A DNA stretch of 64,000 nt from Lachnospiraceae bacterium (lineage in GTDB: Bacteria > Bacillota > Clostridia > Lachnospirales > Lachnospiraceae): contig JAFWWB010000069.1 in the NCBI GenBank assembly GCA_017518185.1, forward strand, positions 1 to 64,000, read 5' to 3'. A program made the position numbers and the translations under genes. Under the pieces are notes generated by a model. It made no database searches. It had not been told where the DNA came from and saw nothing but the letters and a program-made list of their open reading frames with translations. Positions 7,706 through 15,040 of this stretch are shown here, one piece after another. Numbering within the stretch: position 1 is the first letter of the stretch; each line of letters starts with the position of its first letter.

Positions 7706-7732
7706 AAAAGTCCACTAAATGTGGACTTTTTT
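7706..7732 (+). terminator. Terminator after HPr-like gene
   Basis: The perfect 10-bp stem AAAAGTCCAC/GTGGACTTTT (7706-7715 with 7721-7730) has a five-base loop and ends in a T tract. Confidence 0.88.
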
Positions 7733-7758
7733 ATTGTCTAAAATGCCAGATGTGGCGG

Positions 7759-7805
7759 TTGACAAATTGTTACGAAGTTATTATAATTTGTTACGAAATT
7801 GTTAC
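7759..7805 (+). promoter_or_regulatory. Consensus promoter with WalR-like boxes
   Basis: TTGACA (7759-7764), a 17-bp spacer and TATAAT (7782-7787) give a perfect sigma-A promoter. TGTTAC-N5-TGTTAC (7789-7794 and 7800-7805) fits the WalR (YycF) consensus of two TGTWAH hexamers spaced by 5 bp. A second, weaker copy TGTTAC-N5-TATTAT (7768-7784) lies in the spacer and -10. The downstream gene is a 3D-domain wall protein, a class controlled by WalRK in Bacillus. Placement over the -10 and start site would favour repression, but that is inferred. Confidence 0.6.
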
Positions 7806-7825
7806 AGAAAAGGTTGACATAAGCG

Positions 7826-8974
7826 ATGAACATGTTATTGAGAAATCTGAGAAAACCGGTAATGCTTTTTTCCGCCACTACGGCTCTGCTCTTTTCGGGT
7901 TATACCAGGAGCAATGCAGTAGAAGACAATGTGGGCTGTCTGGTAGAGGAGAGGGTAAACCTGCGCAAGACTCCTTCCGTTGAGGGAGAGTGGATCATGA
8001 CCGTGCCCGAGGGGGCATATGTACAGCGCATAAGCGGTGACACCGACGGTTATACCCTGGTAAGTTATGAAGGCCTGAAGGGTTACGTGGATTCAAGCTG
8101 CCTGGACGGCGCAGAGGTCTCCGCCGATGAAGCGGAGGAGGAAAGCACGGAGAATATCACAAGGGCGGCCATTGCCCATGGCGATAATGCGGCCGAGACC
8201 AGAAAGGAAGGTCCCGTGCCCGAACTCAGGACCCAGGGCTATGTGGCTCCGGGAGAGGACAGGGCTGCAACAAGATCCGAGAACAGCGATCACGGCGTAA
8301 AGCTCGTGCTTGAGAAATATGCCCAGAGCGGCGAGATGATGAGCACCGCGGCTTCCGTGCTCATAAGCGAGGAAACGGAGACCAGGGCCGAGGAAGAACG
8401 CACCAGGCTCAGGGAACAGTTCAGGGAGATGCAGGCCGGCAGACCGGTGGTGACTCCCGAGATATCCTATAAGGTAGCCGGAGCTGCAGAGATGCGCAGG
8501 GCTCCCCTTGACAGCGACGGAAGCCTGGGAGTTATCCCCAAGGGCGCAAATGTAACGGTGCTCGGTGAATCCGAGGGCTATACCATGGTACAGTATGACG
8601 GCCTTGTGGGCTATGTCCAGCAGGATAAGGTCATGAGCTCCGTGGATTACGCCTTGCAGACCGGTGAGGCCATGCTCTTTAACCTGACGGCATACTGCCC
8701 CTGCTCCATCTGCTGCGGACAGTACAGCCCCGAGGTCAGGGGAGGCGAGCCCCATACGGCCACGGGGACGGTGCCGGTGGCAGGCAGGACCATAGCCGTG
8801 GATCCCAGGGTGATCCCCTACGGCTCCAGGGTCAGCATAGAAGGACTCGGAACCTTTATAGCCGAGGACTGCGGCGGCGGCATAACAAATAACCGCATAG
8901 ATGTTTATTTCAATACTCATGAGGAGGCACTGGCTTTCGGCATGCACCAGGCCTATGTCACCATAGAAAAGTGA
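7826..8974 (+). CDS. Secreted SH3/3D-domain cell-wall hydrolase
   Basis: A 382-residue protein with an N-terminal signal peptide (residues 1-31), a bacterial SH3 domain (about 38-95), a charged linker, a second SH3 domain (about 210-272) and a C-terminal 3D domain (about 283-382). The 3D domain keeps its three Asp residues in AVDPRVIPYGS, AEDCGGG and NRIDVYF, as in Bacillus YocH and the MltA/RpfB-like hydrolases. DCGG replaces the usual DTGG. The domains imply peptidoglycan binding and cleavage in the wall. The -10 of its promoter carries a WalR-like box. No terminator was found after it. Confidence 0.88.
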   Translation: MNMLLRNLRKPVMLFSATTALLFSGYTRSNAVEDNVGCLVEERVNLRKTPSVEGEWIMTVPEGAYVQRISGDTDGYTLVSYEGLKGYVDSSCLDGAEVSADEAEEESTENITRAAIAHGDNAAETRKEGPVPELRTQGYVAPGEDRAATRSENSDHGVKLVLEKYAQSGEMMSTAASVLISEETETRAEEERTRLREQFREMQAGRPVVTPEISYKVAGAAEMRRAPLDSDGSLGVIPKGANVTVLGESEGYTMVQYDGLVGYVQQDKVMSSVDYALQTGEAMLFNLTAYCPCSICCGQYSPEVRGGEPHTATGTVPVAGRTIAVDPRVIPYGSRVSIEGLGTFIAEDCGGGITNNRIDVYFNTHEEALAFGMHQAYVTIEK

Positions 8975-9022
8975 TAATCACCAAAATTCCATCTTGATCC
9001 TAAAGATTTTTAGTCATATTTC

Positions 9023-9118
9023 TTGAATTTTTTTGGCGCTTGCTTTATAATGATCGGTGCAGTGCACGATAACGAAGGTATCGTGCGGTACAAATCAAGG
9101 GGGGTGGCCTGAGGCCAC
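9023..9118 (+). promoter_or_regulatory. Promoter and two-hairpin leader of the zinc-ribbon gene
   Basis: TTGAAT (9023-9028), a 17-bp spacer and TATAAT (9046-9051) form a promoter. The leader then holds two hairpins: GCACGATA/TATCGTGC (9064-9071 with 9079-9086) and GTGGCC/GGCCAC (9104-9109 with 9113-9118). Neither has a T-run, so they look like stabilising or regulatory stems rather than terminators. Confidence 0.55.
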
Positions 9119-9136
9119 ACGGAAAAGAGGTACAAG

Positions 9137-10177
9137 ATGAGAATCTGCGCACAGTGCGGCAGCAAGCTTAAGAATGCTGATCGTTTTTGCAGCAACTGCG
9201 GCTCGTCCCAGATCAAGGAGACAAACATCTTCGGAGCGGAGATACCTTCCAAATCGAAGAGTTGTGTTTACTGCGGAGCTGCTCTTGAACCCAAGGCCAA
9301 GTTCTGCTGGTCCTGCGGAAAACAGTGTGACGGAGCGATCTCACTTTCATTTCTTGACGAGAAAAAGGCAGAGCCGGCACCGGCTGTACCGGAGCTGGAC
9401 TTTTTAAAGAGTGCCGACGATTTCTCGGCCGGTCTCGGTACCGTAACGCAGGACCGTACCGGTCCCAAGGCGCCTACTTTTGTTTCCGAGCAGAACCGCG
9501 GGCCTTCCAAGAAGGAAGAGCACGTGGCTGCGCCCAATAATCCCATGCTCACAATGGAAGGGGGGCGTGCCCCCGTGCCCGATTTTCTTCCCCTGCCCAT
9601 GCCCGGGAGGAATCAGGCTATGCCCGGCACCAATGCGCCCGCCGCGCCCGGCCTTACCATACCTGTAGGCCTTACCAGGGAAGAGGTGGAGGCAAAGGCC
9701 GCCGAGGATAAGAAGCGCGCTGAGGCTGCGGAGAAGGCGGCAAGAGAAGCTGCCATGACCGATGAGGAGAGGGCGAAGGCTGCAGAGGAAGCTGCAAGGA
9801 AGGCCGAAGAAGAGAGAAAGAAGGCTGAAGAAGAAAGCAGGAAGGCTGAAGAGGCGGCTAAGGAAGCTGCAAGAAAGGCCGAGGAAGAGAGAAAGAGAGC
9901 CGAGGAAGAACGGCTGAAGGCCGAAGAAGAGAGAAAGAAGGCCGAAGAGGAAAGGAAGCGTCTGGAAGAGGAAGCCCGCATCCGTGCCGAGGAAGAAAAG
10001 AAGAGGGCTGAAGAAGAGGCGCGTAAAGCTGAAGAAGAGGCGCGTAAAGCTGAAGAAGAGAGAAAGAAAGCCGAAGAGGAAAGGAAGCGTCTGGAGGAGG
10101 AAGAGCGCAGGCGTGCCGAGGAAGAGGCTAAGCGCATAGAAGAAGAACGCAGGATACGCGAAGAAGAGGAGCGGTAG
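9137..10177 (+). CDS. Zinc-ribbon and coiled-coil protein, N-terminal part of a gene split by an amber codon
   Basis: Residues 3-22 and 44-64 form two zinc ribbons, each with two CxxC pairs (for example CAQC and CSNC). A Pro-rich linker follows to about residue 175, then a long Glu/Lys/Arg/Ala coiled coil up to TAG at 10175-10177. The same reading frame continues without interruption through further coiled coil (10178-10324) into a Sel1/TPR-like region ending at 11332. The intact product would be about 731 residues. A single C-to-T change in a CAG codon would explain the stop. A start ATG follows AAAAGAGG. Either this is a recent nonsense mutation, a sequencing error, or two products are made. 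The function is unknown. Confidence 0.75.
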   Translation: MRICAQCGSKLKNADRFCSNCGSSQIKETNIFGAEIPSKSKSCVYCGAALEPKAKFCWSCGKQCDGAISLSFLDEKKAEPAPAVPELDFLKSADDFSAGLGTVTQDRTGPKAPTFVSEQNRGPSKKEEHVAAPNNPMLTMEGGRAPVPDFLPLPMPGRNQAMPGTNAPAAPGLTIPVGLTREEVEAKAAEDKKRAEAAEKAAREAAMTDEERAKAAEEAARKAEEERKKAEEESRKAEEAAKEAARKAEEERKRAEEERLKAEEERKKAEEERKRLEEEARIRAEEEKKRAEEEARKAEEEARKAEEERKKAEEERKRLEEEERRRAEEEAKRIEEERRIREEEER

Positions 10178-10324
10178 CGCAGGGAAGAGGAAGAACGTAA
10201 GCGCAAGGAAGAGGAAGAGCGCAGGCGCAAGGAAGAAGAAGAGCGTCTCCGCAGGGAAGAGGAAGAACGCAGGAAGGCCGCAGAGGAGAGAGAACGGAAG
10301 CTCAGGGCTCTCAGGGAAGAGACC

Positions 10325-11332
10325 ATGAAGAACGGCCAGAAGGCGCTTGAAAAGTGCGGCGATTCCGATGAAGAGGGACGCATCGCGCTGGAGGCAGCCC
10401 TTGATATGTACCAGCAGTATTTCAAGGAGGCACAGGTGAAGCCTCAGGAGTCTGAGGCTGCCGACGGGTATTTCAGGATCGCAGAGCATCTGGGCGTCAG
10501 TTATTATAAGGAGAAGTCCATCAAGCTGGCGACGCCCCTCCTTAAGGAAGCGGCAGAGTATGGGCGCAACAGGGCCAAAGTCTTTTATGTGGACTGGCTG
10601 CTCCGGAACAGAAAATATGTTCCTGAGACTCCCGGATATCTGAAGGATATGCTGGAAAGCGCCCTTCAGGATGAGGAAGTGACCAAACGTGAGGACGAGC
10701 GCATAAAGGCCCTGCTGGAGATGGGACGCATCTATGAAGAGGGTGTGACCGTGGACAAGAGCTTCCCCGATGCCTTCAGGTATTATATGGAGGCTGCGCA
10801 GGCGGGTAATCCGAAAGCGCAGGCCTGTGTGGGACAGTTCTACCTGTATGGCGACGGCGTGAAAAAGGATGCAAAGGAAGCCTTTGTATGGAATGAGAAG
10901 GCTGCGGCCGCAGGTGAGGAGAAGGCCATAAGGAATCTGGCAGTGGCTTATGATTTCGGCAGTGGTACCCACAAGGATGCGGAGAAGGCTGTCCACTGGT
11001 ATAAGGAGCTCCTCAAGCTTGCCGGCAACGACAGATTTGCAATGTACCGGATCGCATACTGCCTGGCGGATCCCGAGATGGAATTCAGACGCAAGTTCAG
11101 CGAGGACAATATCAGGGAGGCTGTCTCTTATGCCGAGCAGGCGCTGGCAGAGGGAGAGAAGAAAGCGGATTACATCATAGGCTACTACCATACCCTGCCT
11201 CTTGATAACGGGCCGGATTACAATAAAGCCGTGGCCCACTTCTCCAAGGCCGCAAACCACGGAGAGGACAAGGCCAAGAGGTGGCTTTCCAAGTTTGTTA
11301 AGAACGGATCGGGCAGTTATACCTTAAGGTGA
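10325..11332 (+). pseudogene. Sel1-repeat region, C-terminal part of the amber-split gene
   Basis: This segment is in the same frame as the zinc-ribbon gene (offset 1188 bases, divisible by 3), separated only by TAG at 10175. The first in-frame ATG after the stop is at 10325, preceded by an AGGGAAGAG stretch that is a weak ribosome binding site. The 335 residues contain Sel1-like repeats, for example GRIYEEGVTVDKSFPDAFRY followed by AAQAGNPKAQACVG, then FYLYGDGVKKDAKEAFVW. Sel1 repeats are helical protein-interaction solenoids. If not translated separately, this part is lost. The coiled-coil composition produces a long antisense open frame that is an artefact. Confidence 0.7.
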
Positions 11333-11367
11333 TCCCGGGAGTTTTGGATCCCCGATAAAAAATATTC

Positions 11368-11396
11368 TTGACAGCAGTGCCACTATGTGGGATAAT
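11368..11396 (+). promoter_or_regulatory. Promoter of tRNA-Arg/tRNA-His
   Basis: TTGACA (11368-11373), a 17-bp spacer and GATAAT (11391-11396) lie 25 bases before the first tRNA. Confidence 0.8.
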
Positions 11397-11420
11397 ACTA
11401 CTTGCGTTTTGCGCAGGTTC

Positions 11421-11494
<74 letters not shown>

Positions 11495-11517
11495 GTATCC
11501 GGTACGCCGGATCATAT

Positions 11518-11592
11518 GGTGGATATAGCGTAGTTGGTTAACGCGCCAGATTGTGGTTCTGGAGACCGAGGGTTCGAGTCCCTCTATCCACC
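11518..11592 (+). tRNA. tRNA-His (anticodon GTG)
   Basis: The acceptor GTGGATA/TATCCAC (11519-11525 with 11585-11591) carries an encoded extra 5' G (11518) opposite C73 (11592), the His identity feature. The anticodon loop is TTGTGGT, giving GTG. Confidence 0.95.
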
Positions 11593-11604
11593 CGGAGAAC
11601 AGAG

Positions 11605-11640
11605 AGAGATTTTATCCGATGTGATAAAGTCTCTTTTCTT
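11605..11640 (+). terminator. Terminator of the tRNA-Arg/His unit
   Basis: A 12-bp stem (11605-11616 with 11623-11634, one G-T pair) with a six-base loop is followed by TTTCTT. Confidence 0.85.
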
Positions 11641-11700
11641 TATGCGCAGAATGATATATAATATTGTATGCTGTTATTTAATTATGGGGGGGTTATTTAT

Positions 11701-13011
11701 ATGTTCTGTCAATTATTCGGAAAATACCTGCAGGAAAAAGAACTTATAAACGATTTCGATTATGAGCAGCTCATCGAAGGACAGATGTCCGTGCGGGTGC
11801 GTCTGGGCACCATAGCCGTCATGGACGGTATACTGACTGAGGAGGAGGTCGAGCAGATAAACCAGATGCAGAAGAGCAGGGACAAGCGCTTCGGCGATGT
11901 TGCCGTGGAGATGGGCCTTCTCACCGACGATCAGGTGGGAGAGCTCCTGGCAAAGCAGGGCAATTCCTACCTTCAATTCGTGCAGCTCTTAATGGACATG
12001 ACGGACATCTCAAAGGAGAAGCTGGAGGAGTGTCTGGAGGAATTCAGAAAGAAGATAGGTTTTACGCCTGAGGAAATGGAAGTGCTCAAGAAGGACGACC
12101 TGGACGAGCTGCTTCCCATGTTCGTGTATTCCTCAAAGCCCTATATCCAGGATATAGCGGGTCTTCTTACCAGGAACATCACACGTTTTGTCTCCAGGGA
12201 TTTCTACATCGAGAAGGCACGGCACGAGACGGAGTACAGCTATACCCATCTTGCCTGCCAGGAGCTGGCCGGAGACGCTTCCGTCTTCGTAGGCATAGCG
12301 GAAGCCGAGGAGCAGGGAACCTTCCTTCAGATAGCAGCCTCCTTCTCGGGACAGGATATGGATTCGGTCTTTGAGGACGCCTATGATTCCGTGGCGGAGT
12401 TCATAAATGTGACCAGCGGTCTGCTTGCCACGGCGCTTTCCAAAAACGGCGTGAACATAGATATGGAGCCGCCCCTTGGCTTTGCGGGACAGACCGTGAA
12501 GGGTGATTTCTACGTGATACCCGTGGTGCTGCAAAACCGGAGGCTGGATCTGCTCATCGCCGTGAACGGCGAGTTCAATGCAGGAGATACCCCTGTGAGG
12601 ATGGGCGTTGTAAGCCATGAGACGGCATTGGGCGACGGAGAGAGCAGGGAGGGAGGCATACTCATAGTCGATGATTCCAAGATGTCCCGGAAAATGCTGA
12701 GGAGCATACTTGAGAATGCGGGCTATCATGTGGTGGCCGAGGCCGGAAACGGCAGGGAAGGACTGGAGGCCTATAAGAAGTTCAAGCCGGATGCTGTGAC
12801 CCTGGATATCACCATGCCGGAGATGGACGGCCTGGAGGCGCTGGAAAAGATACTGGAGGCCGATCCCGGGGCCAATGCCGTGATGATCACCGCAGCAGGA
12901 CAGCAGGAGAAGCTGATACGCGCCCTGAGGGCCGGAGCGAAGAGGTTCATAAGCAAGCCCTTCAATGAAGAGGAGATACTGAGCAACATCAGCGATGTGC
13001 TGAAAAAATAA
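11701..13011 (+). CDS. CheX-like domain fused to a CheY-type receiver
   Basis: A 436-residue cytoplasmic protein. Residues 1-100 resemble the N-terminal domain of GspE/MshE-type proteins. Residues 170-305 look like a CheX/CheC phosphatase-type domain with the ExxN pair Glu233/Asn236 (AEFINVTSG). Residues 318-436 are a complete receiver with ILIVDDSKMSR, phosphoacceptor Asp369 (TLDITMPEMDG) and the conserved Thr/Lys at MITAAG and SKPF. The CheX family dephosphorylates CheY-P in chemotaxis, so the protein may control its own receiver. The start at 11701 is preferred over 11668 because a G-rich ribosome binding site lies just upstream. A TATAAT at 11657-11662 may be its -10. Confidence 0.75.
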   Translation: MFCQLFGKYLQEKELINDFDYEQLIEGQMSVRVRLGTIAVMDGILTEEEVEQINQMQKSRDKRFGDVAVEMGLLTDDQVGELLAKQGNSYLQFVQLLMDMTDISKEKLEECLEEFRKKIGFTPEEMEVLKKDDLDELLPMFVYSSKPYIQDIAGLLTRNITRFVSRDFYIEKARHETEYSYTHLACQELAGDASVFVGIAEAEEQGTFLQIAASFSGQDMDSVFEDAYDSVAEFINVTSGLLATALSKNGVNIDMEPPLGFAGQTVKGDFYVIPVVLQNRRLDLLIAVNGEFNAGDTPVRMGVVSHETALGDGESREGGILIVDDSKMSRKMLRSILENAGYHVVAEAGNGREGLEAYKKFKPDAVTLDITMPEMDGLEALEKILEADPGANAVMITAAGQQEKLIRALRAGAKRFISKPFNEEEILSNISDVLKK

Positions 13012-13015
13012 GTTA

Positions 13016-13060
13016 ACCGGGCGGGTCCCGCTGTGCGGGCTTCGCTACGGATGACGGGGG
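13016..13060 (+). repeat. REP-like element, degenerate copy
   Basis: The intergenic stretch contains CTTCGCTACGGATGAC, related to CTGCGCTCGGGATGAC near 19.87 kb and to the reverse complement of the 43-bp units at 23.66 kb. It is preceded by a short GC-rich inverted repeat, CCCGC/GCGGG. It ends just before the ribosome binding site of the next gene. Confidence 0.5.
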
Positions 13061-13068
13061 AGGATACC

Positions 13069-13875
13069 ATGGATGTAAAATGCGATTTCTGTAACGGTTA
13101 CTTTGATGACCAGCAGGAAAACTGCCCCTTCTGCGGGGCACCCAATAACCACATAAGGCGGAATTCCGACCAGATACCCAAGACCATCGAGGAGCTGAAG
13201 CAGTTCTGCGCGCAGAAAAATGTCCCCGTAAAGCAGATGCACTTCTATATCGGGGAGAACTATACCGGCCCCAAGGCCTTCGGCATATACCGGGACGGGG
13301 ACCGGGTGGTGGTCTACAAGAACAAGTCCGACGGCAGCCGTGCCGTGCGATATGAGGGTGAGGACGAGGCCTATGCGGTAAACGAGATCTACCAGAAGAT
13401 GCGCTCCGAGTATGCCAGCCACAAGGCGGCAAACAGCTCCGGGCAGAATGCCCCGAGACGCAGCGGGGGAAACAGGAATAAGAAGAGCGGAGGCGGAGGC
13501 GGAGGCATCGCCATACTCGTGATAGTTGCGATCTTTATCGTGATCTGCATCGCCTGTGCCGATAAGAGCGGATACTACCGCTATGATGACGATCTTTACT
13601 ACAGCCAGGGCAGCGACTGGTACCTCTATGACACGGTCATGGACAAGTGGATACCCTCAAGCCGCCCGCTGGATAACATGGATGACTATTACGAGTCCTA
13701 CTCCTATTCTTCGGATTACGATGCCGAGGATTTCAGTGATTCGGTCTATTATGACAGCTTCTGGGATTCCGATTCGGATTCCTCGAGCTCTTATGACGAC
13801 GATGACTGGGATGACTGGGACTCGGGAAGCGACTGGGACTGGGATTCCGGAAGCGACTGGGATTCGGACTGGTAA
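13069..13875 (+). CDS. Zinc-ribbon membrane protein with acidic Trp/Asp/Ser tail
   Basis: A 268-residue protein from the ATG at 13069, which has GGGGGAGG upstream; an earlier in-frame ATG at 13033 lacks one. The N-terminus has a zinc ribbon (CDFC and CPFC), then an 80-residue region. A Gly-rich stretch precedes one membrane segment (about residues 144-171). The tail is rich in Tyr, Asp, Ser and Trp, with repeats of the form DSGSDWDWDSGSDW. The tail would lie outside the cell if the ribbon is cytoplasmic. The function is unknown. A composition-driven product such as this is easy to mis-assign, so no family is claimed. Confidence 0.7.
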   Translation: MDVKCDFCNGYFDDQQENCPFCGAPNNHIRRNSDQIPKTIEELKQFCAQKNVPVKQMHFYIGENYTGPKAFGIYRDGDRVVVYKNKSDGSRAVRYEGEDEAYAVNEIYQKMRSEYASHKAANSSGQNAPRRSGGNRNKKSGGGGGGIAILVIVAIFIVICIACADKSGYYRYDDDLYYSQGSDWYLYDTVMDKWIPSSRPLDNMDDYYESYSYSSDYDAEDFSDSVYYDSFWDSDSDSSSSYDDDDWDDWDSGSDWDWDSGSDWDSDW

Positions 13876-13977
13876 GCAAAGGCTTTTTATTCGAATCCCG
13901 GAGGCTTTTGAGCTGGTACAGGCAAGAAAGGCAGAGGCGGGAATGAAGAGGAAAAAGCAGACAGAAGAAAACGGAAA

Positions 13978-13996
13978 GGGGGCGTTCACCGCCCCC
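13978..13996 (-). terminator. Terminator of tRNA-Gln
   Basis: GGGGGCG/CGCCCCC (13978-13984 with 13990-13996) with a five-base loop lies 8 bases beyond the tRNA 3' end on the minus strand and is followed there by a T-rich tract. Confidence 0.65.
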
Positions 13997-14003
13997 TTAT
14001 CAG

Positions 14004-14076
14004 CTGGGCCAGCTGGATTCGAACCAGCGGGATGCAGGGATCAAAACCCTGTGCCTTACCGCTTGGCGATGGCCCA
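14004..14076 (-). tRNA. tRNA-Gln (anticodon TTG)
   Basis: On the minus strand the acceptor TGGGCCA/TGGCCCA, anticodon stem CAGGG/CCCTG with loop TTTTGAT, and T-loop GTTCGAATC give a standard tRNA-Gln with anticodon TTG and discriminator G. CCA is not encoded. Confidence 0.94.
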
Positions 14077-14090
14077 AAGTAACGAGCAGG

Positions 14091-14119
14091 ATTTTAGCAC
14101 ATTTCCGTAACTATTTCAA
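14091..14119 (-). promoter_or_regulatory. Promoter of tRNA-Gln
   Basis: On the minus strand TTGAAA (14119-14114), a 17-bp spacer and TAAAAT (14096-14091) lie about 14 bases before the tRNA. Confidence 0.7.
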
Positions 14120-14136
14120 GAATCATGTTTAAAGAC

Positions 14137-14164
14137 AATACCGCCGGCACAGTCCGGCGGTATT
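14137..14164 (-). terminator. Terminator of the YgjP-like metallopeptidase gene
   Basis: The perfect 11-bp stem AATACCGCCGG/CCGGCGGTATT (14137-14147 with 14154-14164) has a six-base loop and overlaps the last base of the stop codon. The following T-tract (GTCTTT) is weak. Confidence 0.7.
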
Positions 14165-14958
14165 TACTTTAATATGTCAAGCACCCACTGGTCTTTTTTC
14201 ATGGCGGCCATGCGTTTCCGATAATCCGGCAGGACCTTTTCCACTTCGGCGTAGAAGGCGGCGCTGTGATCACGGTGCCTTAAGTGGGCCAGTTCATGGA
14301 CGACCACGTAATCGATCTCCCAGCGGCACAGGGTCATAAGGAGAAAGCTGTAGTTTATACCGCCCTTTGCGTTGCAGGAGCCCCAGCTGCTGCGGGCGGA
14401 GGTGATGTGCACGCCTTTCGGTGAAAGCCCCATGCGGGCAGCATAGAACTCCGTTATCGCCGGAAGGAGGCGCTTTGCCTGGCTGCGGTAAAAATGTTCC
14501 AGCATAGCGGCGTTCTGGGCAAGCTCCAGGGCCTCATCCGTGCTGCGTATGAGCTCCACGCCGCTCCCGCGGGATGAGGGAGAAGGCATAAAGAGCCGGG
14601 CACCGCAGTCCGTACGGAAGCCCCCCTTCTGGATCTCGTCTCCGCTGCCTTCGGAAACGGGAATGCCCTCCGTATACATCTCCCTGCCGGCGTGATAGAC
14701 AAGCTCCGCCATGAAGCCCCGGAAGGGAACAAAGCTTCCGGGTCTGAGGCTCACGGAAGCGGCTGTATCCGCCGTATTCTCCTTAAGGGCCATCTTCTTC
14801 ATGATCCAGCTGCGCTTTTCCCTTATGAAGCGTATTATCTCGCTCTCGGGCATGTTCAGCGGCGCGCGCACCGTCAGAAGCCCGGGAGTCCTTATCTCCA
14901 GGGCCAGGGTCCTGCGCCTGCTCCTCTTCATTTCACAGTTTATGCCTTCAATCTCCAT
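14164..14958 (-). CDS. YgjP/SprT-like zinc metallopeptidase domain protein (DUF45)
   Basis: A 264-residue protein with the zinc motif HELAHLRHRDHSAAF near its C-terminus, the pattern of the DUF45 (YgjP-like, WLM/SprT-related) putative metallopeptidases. The upstream SSWGSCNAKGGINYSF and the RWEIDYVVVHE context are also typical. The ATG at 14958 is chosen because the family starts near the RSRRRTLALEIR segment, and because upstream in-frame codons overlap the divergent gene's promoter. No Shine-Dalgarno precedes it: the extended -10 TGATATAAT lies only 7 bases upstream, so the mRNA may be leaderless. Its substrate is unknown. Confidence 0.82.
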   Translation of the reverse strand: MEIEGINCEMKRSRRRTLALEIRTPGLLTVRAPLNMPESEIIRFIREKRSWIMKKMALKENTADTAASVSLRPGSFVPFRGFMAELVYHAGREMYTEGIPVSEGSGDEIQKGGFRTDCGARLFMPSPSSRGSGVELIRSTDEALELAQNAAMLEHFYRSQAKRLLPAITEFYAARMGLSPKGVHITSARSSWGSCNAKGGINYSFLLMTLCRWEIDYVVVHELAHLRHRDHSAAFYAEVEKVLPDYRKRMAAMKKDQWVLDILK

Positions 14959-14965
14959 AGGCGTG

Positions 14966-15033
14966 ATTATATCATAAAACAACACGGCTGTGGCCATTGA
15001 TCGGTTGAAACCGGAGGGAAAGTGTAGTACAAT
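14966..15033. promoter_or_regulatory. Divergent promoter pair, each 7 bases from an ATG
   Basis: Minus strand: TATAAT (14971-14966) with an extended TG motif, 7 bases from the ATG at 14958. Plus strand: TTGAAA (15005-15010), a 17-bp spacer and TACAAT (15028-15033), 7 bases from the ATG at 15041. Transcription would start at or next to each ATG. Confidence 0.55.
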
Positions 15034-15040
15034 CACTGTC

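Noticed and set aside
9404..11260. 618-codon open frame on the minus strand
   Set aside because: It lies opposite a Glu/Lys/Arg coiled-coil region whose codon pattern suppresses stops on the other strand. Its product is a low-complexity Leu/Phe mix without domains.
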